Of a stretch of DNA of 64,000 bases, positions 8,929 through 18,230 are shown piece by piece (position 1 is the first letter of the stretch; every line of letters starts with the position of its first letter). Position numbers and translations under genes: made by a program. A model generated the notes under the pieces. It was not told the origin of the DNA and searched no databases. It saw nothing but the letters and a program-made list of their open reading frames with translations. Source of the DNA: Alloprevotella tannerae (GTDB taxonomy: Bacteria; Bacteroidota; Bacteroidia; Bacteroidales; Bacteroidaceae); the NCBI GenBank assembly GCA_015259125.1, contig JABZGR010000001.1, positions 178,025-242,024 on the forward strand, in the 5' to 3' direction.

Positions 8929-9053
8929 CTGTATTTGAAAAAATAGTAAGGCCTATGATGAGGCTTACAGCTTTTCTTTTTCTTCCGAGTCATTATTTTT
9001 TGTGCGCTTTCCGGCCATCAAAAGGCCGAATATTTGACCGACGCGGTTTTTCA

Positions 9054-9126
9054 TCACGATAACAAACCTTTATTGTCGTGAGATGAAGCTCTTTTTCTCA
9101 CGAGCGCAAACCTTTTTCATCGTGAG
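9054..9126. repeat. Four-box TCRYGA array (copy 1, beside oriC)
   Basis: Boxes TCACGA, TCGTGA, TCACGA, TCGTGA begin at 9054, 9076, 9098 and 9120, exactly 22 bp apart. T-tracts (A-tracts on the other strand) and GAGCTT or GGTTT-like segments fill the spacers. Alternating boxes are reverse complements, so neighbours can pair as hairpins. The array ends 60 bp from the first DnaA box. Confidence 0.9.
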
Positions 9127-9186
9127 GTAAAACAAAATAGTGGCTATTTGAGTGGCCGAAAAACGGATAGATCGTTGTCAGAAATC

Positions 9187-9634
9187 TGTGGATAAGTAGG
9201 TGGAAAACCCGTTGAAAAGACTTGTATAAAGGTTGGAAAAGCTACGGTTTCGGATGGTCTCAATGTGATTTCAGTTTTCCACAAATTAAAGCCGTTTTGC
9301 AGCACTTATCCATAGGATTTTGAGTGGTTTTTAACCGTACTTTTAACTTTTATTTTTCAACACTGAAAGTTATCCACGGCTTGTGAATAAACCGGCAATC
9401 AATCTTCCGGAAATGCTTTTAAGAAAGGGATTCTTCAAAGGTTTTAATCTGTGGATAATAACGTGGATAAGTGAAATAAAAATGTGGACAACGAAATAAG
9501 CAAATCCCAACGGAAAAATTTGTAAACAGTTTCCACAGTCTATCATGTACATCATAGTTTTATCTCTTTCTTTTTAAAAGAAAAAATAGAGAACATATAT
9601 TGTTATATATGCGGGAAGAAATAACGGTGGATAA
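9187..9634. other. oriC: Putative chromosomal replication origin (oriC)
   Basis: Non-coding DNA between ybeY and xerD with a dense cluster of DnaA boxes (TTATCCACA/TGTGGATAA). Perfect boxes lie at 9187-9195 and 9450-9458. Boxes with one mismatch lie at 9275-9283, 9306-9314, 9370-9378, 9382-9390, 9462-9470, 9483-9491 and 9626-9634. A very AT-rich stretch at about 9545-9610 is a candidate unwinding element. Clusters of this density are characteristic of bacterial origins; in Bacteroidetes the origin need not adjoin dnaA, which is absent here. A GC-skew switch was not computed. Confidence 0.82.
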
Positions 9635-9635
9635 G

Positions 9636-10526
9636 TCAATGCTTGTTGCGCGGAAAGTGGTCAAGGATCTGCTGCCGGATAAAGCGACGATCAATGTTGG
9701 TGTAGACCTGCGTCGTGGAGAGATCCGTATGGCCAAGCATCATCTGAATGGCTCTGAGGTTAGCGCCGCCTTCGAGCAAATGGGTGGCAAAGGTGTGGCG
9801 AAGCGTGTGCGGACTAATGTTTTTCGTGATGCCGGCTTCGGCTGCGTATATCTTTAAGTTGTAGAAGACGGTAATGCGCGATAAATGCTTGCCGCGGCGG
9901 GCACTTACAAAGACGTAATCTTCCTCGCCTTTTTTTATATTAATTTCGTGGCGGATAAGTAGCCAGTTTTTCAATTCTTTGACTGCTCGGGGCGATATGG
10001 GCACAATGCGTTGCTTGTTGCCCTTACCCGTAATGCGGATAAAACCTTCGTCAAGATAGAGGTCGGAAAGCAGCAGAAAGCACAATTCGGATACGCGCAA
10101 GCCGCAACTGTAGAGTATTTCGATGATGGCGTGGTCGCGAGCGCCTTCCGTAGTGCTCTGATCAATGACTGCCAGCAGGGCATCAACCTCTTCGAGTGTA
10201 AGAACTGTAGGTAAGTGAGTGCCTATCTTAGGCGATTCGAGGAGTTGGGTAGGATCTGTTTCCAAATATCCTTCGAGTAAGAGAAAATGATAGAAAGAGC
10301 GCACGCCGGATAGGATGCGATTGATGGAACGCGCCGTGATGCCTACGTCGGAAAGGGCTTTCGTGAAGCGATGGAGGTCGTCGAGCTTTACATTTAAGAT
10401 ATCTATGTCTTCTTGTTGCAAGAAATCGATTAGTTTTTCCACGTCGTGCATATAAGCTTCGCGCGTATTGTCGGACAAACCTTGCTCGAGCAGGATGTAG
10501 GTCTTGTATTTGTCGGTCAATTTCAT
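9636..10526 (-). CDS. xerD: Site-specific tyrosine recombinase XerD
   Basis: A XerC/D-type recombinase (296 aa from the ATG at 10526; a TTG one codon upstream is also possible) that resolves chromosome dimers at dif. The SAM-like core-binding domain covers residues 1-90. Catalytic residues are visible: Arg144 (GLRVSEL), Lys171 (GKGNKQR), His240 and Arg243 (HTLRHTFATHLL), His266 (LGHTDLSTTQ) and nucleophile Tyr275 (VYTNID). The XerD rather than XerC label rests on general resemblance. No dif site was identified here. The gene ends against the last DnaA box. Confidence 0.9.
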   Translation of the reverse strand: MKLTDKYKTYILLEQGLSDNTREAYMHDVEKLIDFLQQEDIDILNVKLDDLHRFTKALSDVGITARSINRILSGVRSFYHFLLLEGYLETDPTQLLESPKIGTHLPTVLTLEEVDALLAVIDQSTTEGARDHAIIEILYSCGLRVSELCFLLLSDLYLDEGFIRITGKGNKQRIVPISPRAVKELKNWLLIRHEINIKKGEEDYVFVSARRGKHLSRITVFYNLKIYAAEAGITKNISPHTLRHTFATHLLEGGANLRAIQMMLGHTDLSTTQVYTNIDRRFIRQQILDHFPRNKH

Positions 10527-10720
10527 CAATTGTGCTTCTATTTATATGCAAAGATAGTGTAAACTTAAGGCAATGGGGAGCGTTTGTGGGTAGAGCTTTT
10601 ATTGATTTGATATATAGTATATTTATTGTCGATGCTATGGGTTGTCGATAAAAGGGGCACAAACGATTGCTACGGCCTTAAAATTATGAAGCTTGATGGA
10701 GAAAATCAGAGATAGTTTTG

Positions 10721-10728
10721 TATTTTTG
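10721..10728 (+). promoter_or_regulatory. Promoter -7 element
   Basis: TATTTTTG matches TAnnTTTG, 26 bp before the ATG of the secreted protein at 10755. A clear -33 TTG at the usual spacing was not found. Confidence 0.5.
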
Positions 10729-10754
10729 CGCTTATTACCATCAATCTTAATAAT

Positions 10755-11948
10755 ATGAAACTAATCTACGCTAAATGCATGGCCTTTATGGCATTGTTTT
10801 GCATGAGTTTGAATCTTGCGGCACAAAGTAAAGTGACGCTTAGTTTTGAATCGGAAGTACTCAATTCCAATGTTCACGTTTATACGACGCTTGGCTCAGA
10901 TCCTGAAAAGGAAGTGATGCCGGAAGAGGACACTGGATCTTATATCATTGATTCGGGCTGCAAATTGAGAGTGAGCGTTGTTCCGGAACAAAACTACGTG
11001 GTCTACGTATGGAAATCGAAACTTGGCGATGCAAGTATGGAGGAAATCAACGAGTCTTATAGCGCGACAGAACAAACTTTCAATAATGTGACGAAGAACT
11101 TGGCGCTCGTCGTAGACGTTGTAAGGCTCGTGCCCGTGACCTTTATAGTGCCGGAAGAAGGCACTAATGGACCGGAAGTCAACGTGGAAGAACAGGGAGA
11201 TTTTGGTCGTGTGATTAAAGCTGAGAGCGATGGTAAGACGTATTTGTTGCCCGAGAATCGCGGCGCTTACTTCGATCCTTGCATTAAAGATGGTTACAAC
11301 ATTTTGGCTTGGAGTTTTGGCGAAGGTGCTTATTTTCCGGCGCGCCCGGACCAATTCTATAAAAATAATGTGCCTGAAGATTTCTTCTTAACCGTACTTT
11401 TCTATAAAGATGGCGAAACGCGCACCGTGACGTATGAACAACCGAAGACGGCTGTCTTGACTTGCAAGAACAGAAACTTGGACGACAGTCCGGAATTGGC
11501 TTCCGGAGAGACTTGTACACCGGGTGATCACATTCTCTTTGAGGTAGCTCCGGAAGGTAATCCGGACGGTAAAGTAGAATTGCACCATTGGTTGGTAAAC
11601 GGCGAGGAATATCGCTTGTCGGATGGTGACTTTTATGTAGATAATTCGCTGACTTTGATGGCCATTAATAACTTGGACGTGAAAGTAGTGCCGATGGAAG
11701 AATATACAGATGCGATTCAAAGAGTGGCAACGCCTGTTGAAACAACTATTGAAACGGATGCTACTGCCGGAAAAATCAATGTGACGACGACGGCAAAGAA
11801 CGTTTTTGTATATAATGTAGCAGGCAAGTTGCTCGCCATGCAAGCCGTAAAGGATCAAAAGGCGGAGGTGAGCGTGCCGGCTTCGATGCGCGGCGAAACG
11901 CTGATTGTGCGCACGGCTGAAAAATCGTTTAATGTAGTCTTCAAATAA
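10755..11948 (+). CDS. Secreted protein with sorting-domain-like C-terminus
   Basis: A 397-residue exported protein: a Sec signal peptide with a likely cleavage after LAAQ (about residue 24), a beta-rich body with no family I recognise, and a C-terminal 75-residue segment (NVFVYNVAGKLLAMQAV, then MRGETLIVRTAEKSFNVVF) resembling the type IX secretion sorting domain. It is probably sent across the outer membrane and anchored or released. The next gene starts 8 bp after its stop, so they form an operon with the GLUG-repeat protein. Role unknown. Confidence 0.75.
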   Translation: MKLIYAKCMAFMALFCMSLNLAAQSKVTLSFESEVLNSNVHVYTTLGSDPEKEVMPEEDTGSYIIDSGCKLRVSVVPEQNYVVYVWKSKLGDASMEEINESYSATEQTFNNVTKNLALVVDVVRLVPVTFIVPEEGTNGPEVNVEEQGDFGRVIKAESDGKTYLLPENRGAYFDPCIKDGYNILAWSFGEGAYFPARPDQFYKNNVPEDFFLTVLFYKDGETRTVTYEQPKTAVLTCKNRNLDDSPELASGETCTPGDHILFEVAPEGNPDGKVELHHWLVNGEEYRLSDGDFYVDNSLTLMAINNLDVKVVPMEEYTDAIQRVATPVETTIETDATAGKINVTTTAKNVFVYNVAGKLLAMQAVKDQKAEVSVPASMRGETLIVRTAEKSFNVVFK

Positions 11949-11956
11949 GTCGGACG

Positions 11957-13597
11957 ATGGAGCAAATAAAAAAAGTATGTCGTCGGCATCGATCTTGGTT
12001 GCTGCTATTCTTATGCTTTGTGGCTTGCCAATCAGTTGTTCGGGCACAAGGTTATTATGACGCTGCACAAAGACCTGATGGAGAAGGGACAAAAGAGCAT
12101 CCTTATGAGCTCTTTTCTACGGAGCATTTTCTTTGGATTGCGCAGCAGGTTAATTCGGGCAACGACTTGCGCGATGAATATTTTGCTGTAACGCAAGACA
12201 TTGACTTCAGCGATACCAGAAATTGGGACGACGGCCACGGCTGGAGAGCCATTGGCGGGTTGTTTATGAAAAATGGAATAGCTAAAAAGTTGGCCTTCCG
12301 CGGTCATTTAGAGGGAAACAATCACGTTTTCTATAAATTGTATGGCAGCAGGCCGGATGCAGATTACCAAGGGCTTTTCGGTTATGTGGACAATGCGACG
12401 ATTAAGAATCTGCATCTCCGCTTTTTCGAGGTGAAAGGTAGTGAGAACGTGGGCGCTTTATCAGGCTACACCTTTGAAAGCAATATCGAAAACGTACGAC
12501 TTGAAACGGCCGTCGTCAAGGCTTCGCACTTCTTTGTCGGTGGCGCGATCGGCTATATGAATGGCGGGTACGTAAAAGATTGTAGCTTGAAGGGAGCAGT
12601 TGAAGGCGTTGATTATGTCGGCGGCTTGCTGGGCTGGTGCCTCGATGGCTTAGTTACCGGTTGCCGTGTTTGTGCTGATGTGAAGAACATTGTAAATCCT
12701 GACAACGGAGAAATGGGTCGTATGGCCGGCGGTTTGGTAGCTTATCTTAACAAAGGTCGTATTGAGTACTCCGGTTTTTGGGGCAACGTCGAAGGCGGAA
12801 ACCAGATAGGTGGCTTGGTTGGCGATGCTACACACAGCAAAATCAGTGATAGCTTTGTATCTTATATAGATAGTCCGGATATCGACGGACAAAAGACGAT
12901 AAAAGGGCAAACTTATGTCGGCGGCTTGGTAGGTAAGAATGAAGATACGCCGGTTTCAGACTGCTTTAGCCATATTTCGGTGGAGGGTAGCGCTTCCGTG
13001 GGCGGCTTAATCGGATCTTCGGATTATACGGATACACGCGTCGTCCGCTCTTATGCGGCTTGCGCGGTAAAAGCTGAACAGAAGGATTTGGCCGGCGGGT
13101 TCATCGGCACGAAATCGTATAGCGGGAGTGTGGATTCTTGTTATTACGATAAAGAATTAGCGCCCGAATTGTCGGCAGTAGGCGGCTACTCGCACGAAAG
13201 CGTTAACTGCGAAGGTAAGACGACGGCCGAAATGAAGCAAGCCGCGACTTACGCGGGCTGGAATTTTGCTTCTTATTGGCTGATTGACGCTAAAATCAAC
13301 GATGGTTACCCTTATCCGAACTTCTTTATCGACACGCATATCCAAGAAGCGCCGACCGTGGCGCAGCAGATGGAGATTCAGGCGAAGATAAACGGAACAC
13401 TATGCGAGGTTTCTGCGAATCAACCGTTGTCGTCCGTGAGTATTTATTCGACTGACGGTCGTTTGAAGTTGCACAAGACGGACCTTAACGCCTGCTCGTT
13501 AACTTTCCGCTACCCATTTAAACGCAATAAGATTTTTCTGCTGGTTTTCCGATTCAAGAATAACCGGACGGAGACTTTAAAGTTGACGATCAAGTAA
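11957..13597 (+). CDS. Secreted GLUG-repeat protein
   Basis: A 546-residue exported protein with signal peptide WLLLFLCFVACQSVVRAQ. The body carries repeated GLUG-type motifs (VGGLLGWC, IGGLVGDA, VGGLVGKN, VGGLIGSS) at about 20-40-residue spacing, typical of right-handed beta-helix-like surface adhesins. The C-terminus (VSIYSTDGRLKLHKTDL and after) looks like a sorting domain. It directly follows a second secreted protein, suggesting a joint surface function. Binding partner unknown. Confidence 0.78.
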   Translation: MEQIKKVCRRHRSWLLLFLCFVACQSVVRAQGYYDAAQRPDGEGTKEHPYELFSTEHFLWIAQQVNSGNDLRDEYFAVTQDIDFSDTRNWDDGHGWRAIGGLFMKNGIAKKLAFRGHLEGNNHVFYKLYGSRPDADYQGLFGYVDNATIKNLHLRFFEVKGSENVGALSGYTFESNIENVRLETAVVKASHFFVGGAIGYMNGGYVKDCSLKGAVEGVDYVGGLLGWCLDGLVTGCRVCADVKNIVNPDNGEMGRMAGGLVAYLNKGRIEYSGFWGNVEGGNQIGGLVGDATHSKISDSFVSYIDSPDIDGQKTIKGQTYVGGLVGKNEDTPVSDCFSHISVEGSASVGGLIGSSDYTDTRVVRSYAACAVKAEQKDLAGGFIGTKSYSGSVDSCYYDKELAPELSAVGGYSHESVNCEGKTTAEMKQAATYAGWNFASYWLIDAKINDGYPYPNFFIDTHIQEAPTVAQQMEIQAKINGTLCEVSANQPLSSVSIYSTDGRLKLHKTDLNACSLTFRYPFKRNKIFLLVFRFKNNRTETLKLTIK

Positions 13598-13606
13598 AAA
13601 ATAATT

Positions 13607-13645
13607 CCGCCGCTCTGTCTGTTTGAGCAGATTTAGGAGCGGCGG
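13607..13645 (+). terminator. Terminator hairpin
   Basis: CCGCCGCTC (13607-13615) pairs with GAGCGGCGG (13637-13645) just after the GLUG-repeat gene. There is no strong T-run, so efficiency is uncertain. Confidence 0.5.
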
Positions 13646-13729
13646 ATAGCATCATAAATGGTATTATAAAGCACGAAAGGCGCAGATTTCGGCCCTTTCG
13701 TTGCCATTATCTTTAAGAAATCATTCGTT

Positions 13730-15532
13730 ATGGAGAACAACATCATCTCAAAACGTGTGGAAATCGTGCGGCAGAAAATGCGCGAACTTGGTGCGGCCGC
13801 CCTTGTCGTTCCTACGAGCGATCCACACGACAGTGAATACATCGCAGAGCGCTGGAAATGCCGCGAATGGCTCACAGGATTTACCGGATCGGCCGGTTTG
13901 GCGGTCCTGACGCTCACCGATGGCGCGCTATGGACCGATTCGCGCTACTTCCTGCAAGCGGAGCACGAACTTGCCGGTACGCCTTTCCAACTGATGCGCG
14001 ATGGAGAAGCCGAAACGCCGACGCCTTGCGAATGGTTGTCCCGTTTACCCGAAGGAAGTAAAGTTTGCTACGTAGAAGAAATGATGCCCGAAAGCCTTCA
14101 TAAGGCGATTTTCGCCACCGAAGGCCTGATAGATTTTGGTTTGAGCGAAGATTGTTTTGATGAAGTGTGGACGGAGCGCCCCGCGATGCCCGCCGCGCCC
14201 ATCGAAGCCCAACCGCTGAAGCTGGCAGGCGAATCTGCGATCGAGAAAATCGAGCGGATACACAGCAGTATGCAAAATAAAATGGGCGTATACGATTATC
14301 TTTTCCTTTCCGACTTATCTGAAATCGCTTGGACGCTCAATTTGCGCGGCGCAGACATTGCCTACAATCCCGTGTTCTACGCTTATTTACTGCTGTCGCG
14401 GACGGGGCGTTCGACGCTCTTCGTGGCGGCCGACTCCCTATCCACAAAAGCGCGGAAAAACTTGGAAGAAGCCAACATCGACGTAGCTCCTTACGATAAA
14501 TGGGGAGATTTTTTGGCGGAGATAGCGGAAGCAAATATCGTTTTCTTTTCCGGCGTCAACTGCAAAGTGATGCGTGCGGCCAAGGAGACGCTCACCCATT
14601 ATACCATCGTAGATTCGCCCGTTGCAATGATGCGTGCGCTCAAGAATCAAGCCGAGCGTAAAGGCTTCCGTGCGGCGATGGAGCGCGATGGCGTGGCTTT
14701 GGTTCGCTTCCTGCGTTGGTTGGAAACAGCCGTGCCGAAAGGCGGCGAAACGGAGTGGACCATCGGCGAAAAATTAGCCGAGTTCCGCGCCGAAGGAGAA
14801 AAATTTCGCGGCTTAAGTTTTGCTACCATTGCCGGATATGGCCCTAACGGCGCCATTGTTCATTACGAAGCCGAAAAAGAGACCGCTTCCCCGATTCAGC
14901 CTAAAGGACTTTTGCTGCTTGATTCCGGTGCGCAATACCAAGACGGCACAACCGACATCACACGCACCATTGCCCTCGGCCCGCTCACGCAAGAAGAGCG
15001 CCGCGTGTACACATTAGTTTTAAAAGGACACATAGGGCTGAGCGATATGCACTTTCCTGAAGGCATCACGGGCCTACAGCTCGACACCGCAGCCCGAATG
15101 GCGATGTGGAAAGAAGGCTACGATTTCGGCCACGGCACAGGCCACGGCGTCGGCAGTTTCCTCAACGTCCACGAAGGCCCGATGCAAATTCGCAAGAACA
15201 AGCGTGCCGATACCCTCATTGGCTTTCAAGAAGGCATGACCATCACCGATGAGCCGGGAATCTACATAGCCGGCAGTTTTGGCGTAAGAATTGAAAACGT
15301 CTTACTCGCCGTTAAGGCTCGCAAAAATGCTTTTGGGAAGTTCCTCAAGTTCGAACCCCTCACGCTATGTCCGATTGATACCCGCCCAATCGACCTCACG
15401 ATGCTCAATAAATCAGAGATCAATTGGCTCAACGCTTATCATGAAGAGGTCAGAAACCGATTACTTCCCCTTCTCGATAAAGAGGAAGATCGCCGATGGC
15501 TTATCGAGCACACGAAAAAGCTCGTCAAATAA
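13730..15532 (+). CDS. pepP: Xaa-Pro aminopeptidase (M24B)
   Basis: A 600-residue cytosolic dimetal aminopeptidase removing N-terminal residues before proline. It is the long, eukaryote-like form: two creatinase-type N-terminal domains (about 1-310) then the pita-bread catalytic domain. The metal ligands are visible: the two Asp of YQDGTTDITRT, His of HGTGHGVGSFLNVHE, Glu of DEPGIY and Glu of RIENVLL. It is a single-gene unit ended by a strong hairpin. The symbol is by family. Confidence 0.93.
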   Translation: MENNIISKRVEIVRQKMRELGAAALVVPTSDPHDSEYIAERWKCREWLTGFTGSAGLAVLTLTDGALWTDSRYFLQAEHELAGTPFQLMRDGEAETPTPCEWLSRLPEGSKVCYVEEMMPESLHKAIFATEGLIDFGLSEDCFDEVWTERPAMPAAPIEAQPLKLAGESAIEKIERIHSSMQNKMGVYDYLFLSDLSEIAWTLNLRGADIAYNPVFYAYLLLSRTGRSTLFVAADSLSTKARKNLEEANIDVAPYDKWGDFLAEIAEANIVFFSGVNCKVMRAAKETLTHYTIVDSPVAMMRALKNQAERKGFRAAMERDGVALVRFLRWLETAVPKGGETEWTIGEKLAEFRAEGEKFRGLSFATIAGYGPNGAIVHYEAEKETASPIQPKGLLLLDSGAQYQDGTTDITRTIALGPLTQEERRVYTLVLKGHIGLSDMHFPEGITGLQLDTAARMAMWKEGYDFGHGTGHGVGSFLNVHEGPMQIRKNKRADTLIGFQEGMTITDEPGIYIAGSFGVRIENVLLAVKARKNAFGKFLKFEPLTLCPIDTRPIDLTMLNKSEINWLNAYHEEVRNRLLPLLDKEEDRRWLIEHTKKLVK

Positions 15533-15557
15533 ACCACCGCATAAGGATCATACACAA

Positions 15558-15601
15558 AGCGTGGCCGCAAAAAGAGATGATGTCCTCTTTGCGGCCACGC
15601 T
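15558..15601. terminator. Bidirectional terminator between pepP and pyk
   Basis: AGCGTGGCCGCAAA (15558-15571) pairs with TTTGCGGCCACGCT (15588-15601), a 14-bp GC-rich stem in the gap between convergent genes. Confidence 0.8.
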
Positions 15602-15669
15602 GTTATTATATTGTGTCCGACGCTTTACCTCCCCCTCCTTGCGAAAGTCGAGCGGAAGCGTTGCGCCTT

Positions 15670-17112
15670 TTAATTCTTCAGCTTTTCGGGGCCCTCTTTT
15701 GCAAACAAGTTGCCCACAATATTCATTTCCATAAAGCTCGTACTCTGTTCCTTTCGCTGACTACCGAGATAGCAAATACGATCTTGCTCGTGGATCATTC
15801 TATCCGTAAGCAGCTTGCGCAATGCAGCCAGCAAAAACTCGTGGCCGTAGCTCTTCATCGGCATATAAATGGCGTAGACGCCGTAGCAGACCGCCAAGTG
15901 TCTTACGGTATTGGCTTTGTAAGCAATGGCGAGCACGTGCGTCGTCGGGCGGAAACTCGAAACCAAGCGCGCCGTGCGCCCCGTATAACTATCCATAATA
16001 ATAGCCCGCAAATTCATCTTGTGCGTTGCCGATACAGCCTCCTTCGCAAAAAATTCCGTCGCGTCAGGGTTCTTTGAGAGCGGAATCTCCACCTCGCTGA
16101 GCGAAAACTTCTCCATATCGCGTTCCGCCTGTCGCGCAATGGTAGCCATAGCGCGCAGCGCTTCCACCGGATATTCGCCATAAGCCGTCTCCCCGCTCAG
16201 CATCACCGCGTCAGCGTGGCTGTATACAGCATTAGCGATGTCGGTCACTTCCGTACGAGTTGGTCTCGGATTATGAATCATACTTTGCAGCATCTGCGTG
16301 GCCACGATGACCGGCTTATGAAAGTTAATGGCGCGCTGAATGATGTGGCGCTGAATGCCCGGTATGCGCTCCTGCGCCACTTCGATGCCCAGGTCGCCGC
16401 GCGCCACCATCACCCCATCGGCCGCATGAAGTATTTCGTCGATATTGTCAACGCCCTCTTCGTTTTCTATTTTGGCAATGATGTGTATGTCGCTGTCCGC
16501 CTCGTCCAGCATCCGGCGCACCTCTAAAATGTCCGCCTTCGAGCGCACGAAAGAGTGAGCGATAAAGTCTACGTCATAATCAATGGCAAAGCGAATGTTG
16601 CTTTTATCCCTTTCCGTCAAGGCCGGCAGATTGATCCTGCTACTCGGCACGTTCACGCTCTTGCGCGCACCGAGCGTAGCGTTGTTTTCGATCGTGCAAA
16701 GCAGCTTTCCGTCTTTCCGATCATCGACCGTCAGTCCCAGATCACCATCATCGATCAAGATATGCGCCCCGACCGGCACGTCTTTGACAAAGTCCGGATA
16801 AGATACGGCAATACATTCGCGCGTCGTCTCCAGTGTAGGATCGCCTACGATGCAGACTTTATCGCCTTCCGCAAAAGAAATGGGCGCCTTGCAAGCGGTA
16901 GTTCGTACCTCAGGTCCTTTCGTATCGACCAAAATGGCAATATGACTCGACACTTGGCGCACATTATCGATCACGCGCTTCATACCTTCCGGCCCTTGGT
17001 GCGCCGTATTGAGCCGCACGACGTTCATGCCCTCATCATACAATTGCTGAATCATCCCGACGTCGCAGCGCGCATCGGAGATCGTCGCAACGATCTTTGT
17101 CTTTTTATACAT
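15670..17112 (-). CDS. pyk: Pyruvate kinase
   Basis: Pyruvate kinase (480 aa, usual length), making pyruvate and ATP from phosphoenolpyruvate and ADP in glycolysis. TIM-barrel features are clear: KTKIVATISDA at the N-terminus, GMNVVRLNTAHQG, IDDGDLGL, FIAHSFVRSKADI, MVARGDLGIEV and PVIVATQML. The C-terminal allosteric domain is present. The aroQ stop lies 14 bp upstream, so aroQ-pyk form an operon. The NTAHQG segment replaces the more common NFSHG, a conservative family variation. Confidence 0.95.
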   Translation of the reverse strand: MYKKTKIVATISDARCDVGMIQQLYDEGMNVVRLNTAHQGPEGMKRVIDNVRQVSSHIAILVDTKGPEVRTTACKAPISFAEGDKVCIVGDPTLETTRECIAVSYPDFVKDVPVGAHILIDDGDLGLTVDDRKDGKLLCTIENNATLGARKSVNVPSSRINLPALTERDKSNIRFAIDYDVDFIAHSFVRSKADILEVRRMLDEADSDIHIIAKIENEEGVDNIDEILHAADGVMVARGDLGIEVAQERIPGIQRHIIQRAINFHKPVIVATQMLQSMIHNPRPTRTEVTDIANAVYSHADAVMLSGETAYGEYPVEALRAMATIARQAERDMEKFSLSEVEIPLSKNPDATEFFAKEAVSATHKMNLRAIIMDSYTGRTARLVSSFRPTTHVLAIAYKANTVRHLAVCYGVYAIYMPMKSYGHEFLLAALRKLLTDRMIHEQDRICYLGSQRKEQSTSFMEMNIVGNLFAKEGPEKLKN

Positions 17113-17126
17113 AACTTACGTTTTAA

Positions 17127-17579
17127 TTATTCTGATTGAGTAGTGATCGTCTGCTTCAAGCCGAGCAATGCCTCGATGCCAAGGCGGTAAACGTCGATAC
17201 CGAAGCCGGTGATTGTTCCGGCGCACGCTTCAGCTATCAATGATTGGCGGCGAATAGGTTCGCGAGCGGCCACGTTGCTAATGTGCACCTCTACGACGGG
17301 CAAACCGATGGCCCGTATGCAATCGGCCAAAGCCAAGGACGTATGCGTGTAAGCGCCGGCATTGAAAACAACCCCAAAAGTGCCATCCTTCGCAGCCAGT
17401 TGGAGGCGATCGATCAAGGCGCCCTCCGAATTATTTTGATCATAGACCAACGAAAGCGAAGGAAAGTTGGCGCGCAACTGCGCACAACACGCTTCCATCG
17501 GCGTCGTACCATAAATATTCGGTTCGCGCGTGCCCAGCAAGTTCAGGTTAGGTCCGTTAAGAATCAGTATTTTCATCAT
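17127..17579 (-). CDS. aroQ: Type II 3-dehydroquinate dehydratase
   Basis: AroQ (150 aa), the dodecameric type II dehydroquinase of the shikimate pathway, converting 3-dehydroquinate to 3-dehydroshikimate. Family motifs: NGPNLNLLGTREPNIYG (with the catalytic Tyr of IYG), FNAGAYTHTSLALADCI (catalytic His) and VEVHISN. Two consecutive ATG codons (17579 and 17576) are possible starts. It is first in a two-gene operon with pyk. Confidence 0.95.
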   Translation of the reverse strand: MMKILILNGPNLNLLGTREPNIYGTTPMEACCAQLRANFPSLSLVYDQNNSEGALIDRLQLAAKDGTFGVVFNAGAYTHTSLALADCIRAIGLPVVEVHISNVAAREPIRRQSLIAEACAGTITGFGIDVYRLGIEALLGLKQTITTQSE

Positions 17580-18042
17580 GATGTAGCTTTTACAAGTTTA
17601 TCCGTAGCCCCGCTCATCGGTTTTTTTCTTTCTGAAGTAGGCCTTGCGCGGCCGCATATCTTACGTTAGCCGCACTATTACGCCCGTTTTTGCCGTGCCG
17701 CTCCTATCGCTTCGGCCTCATCTCGCCCTATCCCTTGCTTCCGGCAGGATCGCTGCTTGCCGAAGCGGCCTTTAGAGCTATGCAGATGCAAAGTTATAAA
17801 TTCTTTTACTAAAGCGCTTGCTTTCAAACTCGATTGTAAGCTCTACCCGCTCCCCTTTCCCTATGATTCCGCTCCGTTTGCGCACCAAAACCGTCCATCT
17901 GAAGGCCGCAAAGCGCAGCAATGACGACGATAATTACCCACCATTTTTTAAGCACACAGCAAAAACAAACTGCCGATGAACCGCCAAACGCCATCGCCCT
18001 CAGTACTTTAGCCTACGCAAAATTAACGTCCGACGTTTTTTA
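17580..18042. other. Intergenic region upstream of aroQ
   Basis: No gene seen. A minus-strand TAACTTTG (17789-17796) fits the -7 consensus and could start an aroQ-pyk transcript with a leader of about 200 nt, but no -33 TTG is at the right distance. The right end runs into the four-box array. Confidence 0.35.
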
Positions 18043-18114
18043 TCACGACAACAAAGGTTTACGCTCGTGAGAAAAAGAGCTTCATCTCACGATAAAAAAG
18101 GTTTACGCTCGTGA
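18043..18114. repeat. Four-box TCRYGA array (copy 2)
   Basis: Boxes TCACGA, TCGTGA, TCACGA, TCGTGA begin at 18043, 18065, 18087 and 18109, exactly 22 bp apart, with A5-6 tracts in the spacers. It is the same alternation as copy 1 near oriC, read on the opposite strand. It stands alone, with no hairpin-chain module beside it. Confidence 0.9.
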
Positions 18115-18230
18115 GCGTAAACTATCTGCGTCAAGCTTACCGTAAGCAAATCAAGAGAGCGATGCTGAAAAATGTGTACCGAAAAATATATGTATGAGAG
18201 AAAAAATAAAGATTAAATGGATGGCTGCAC

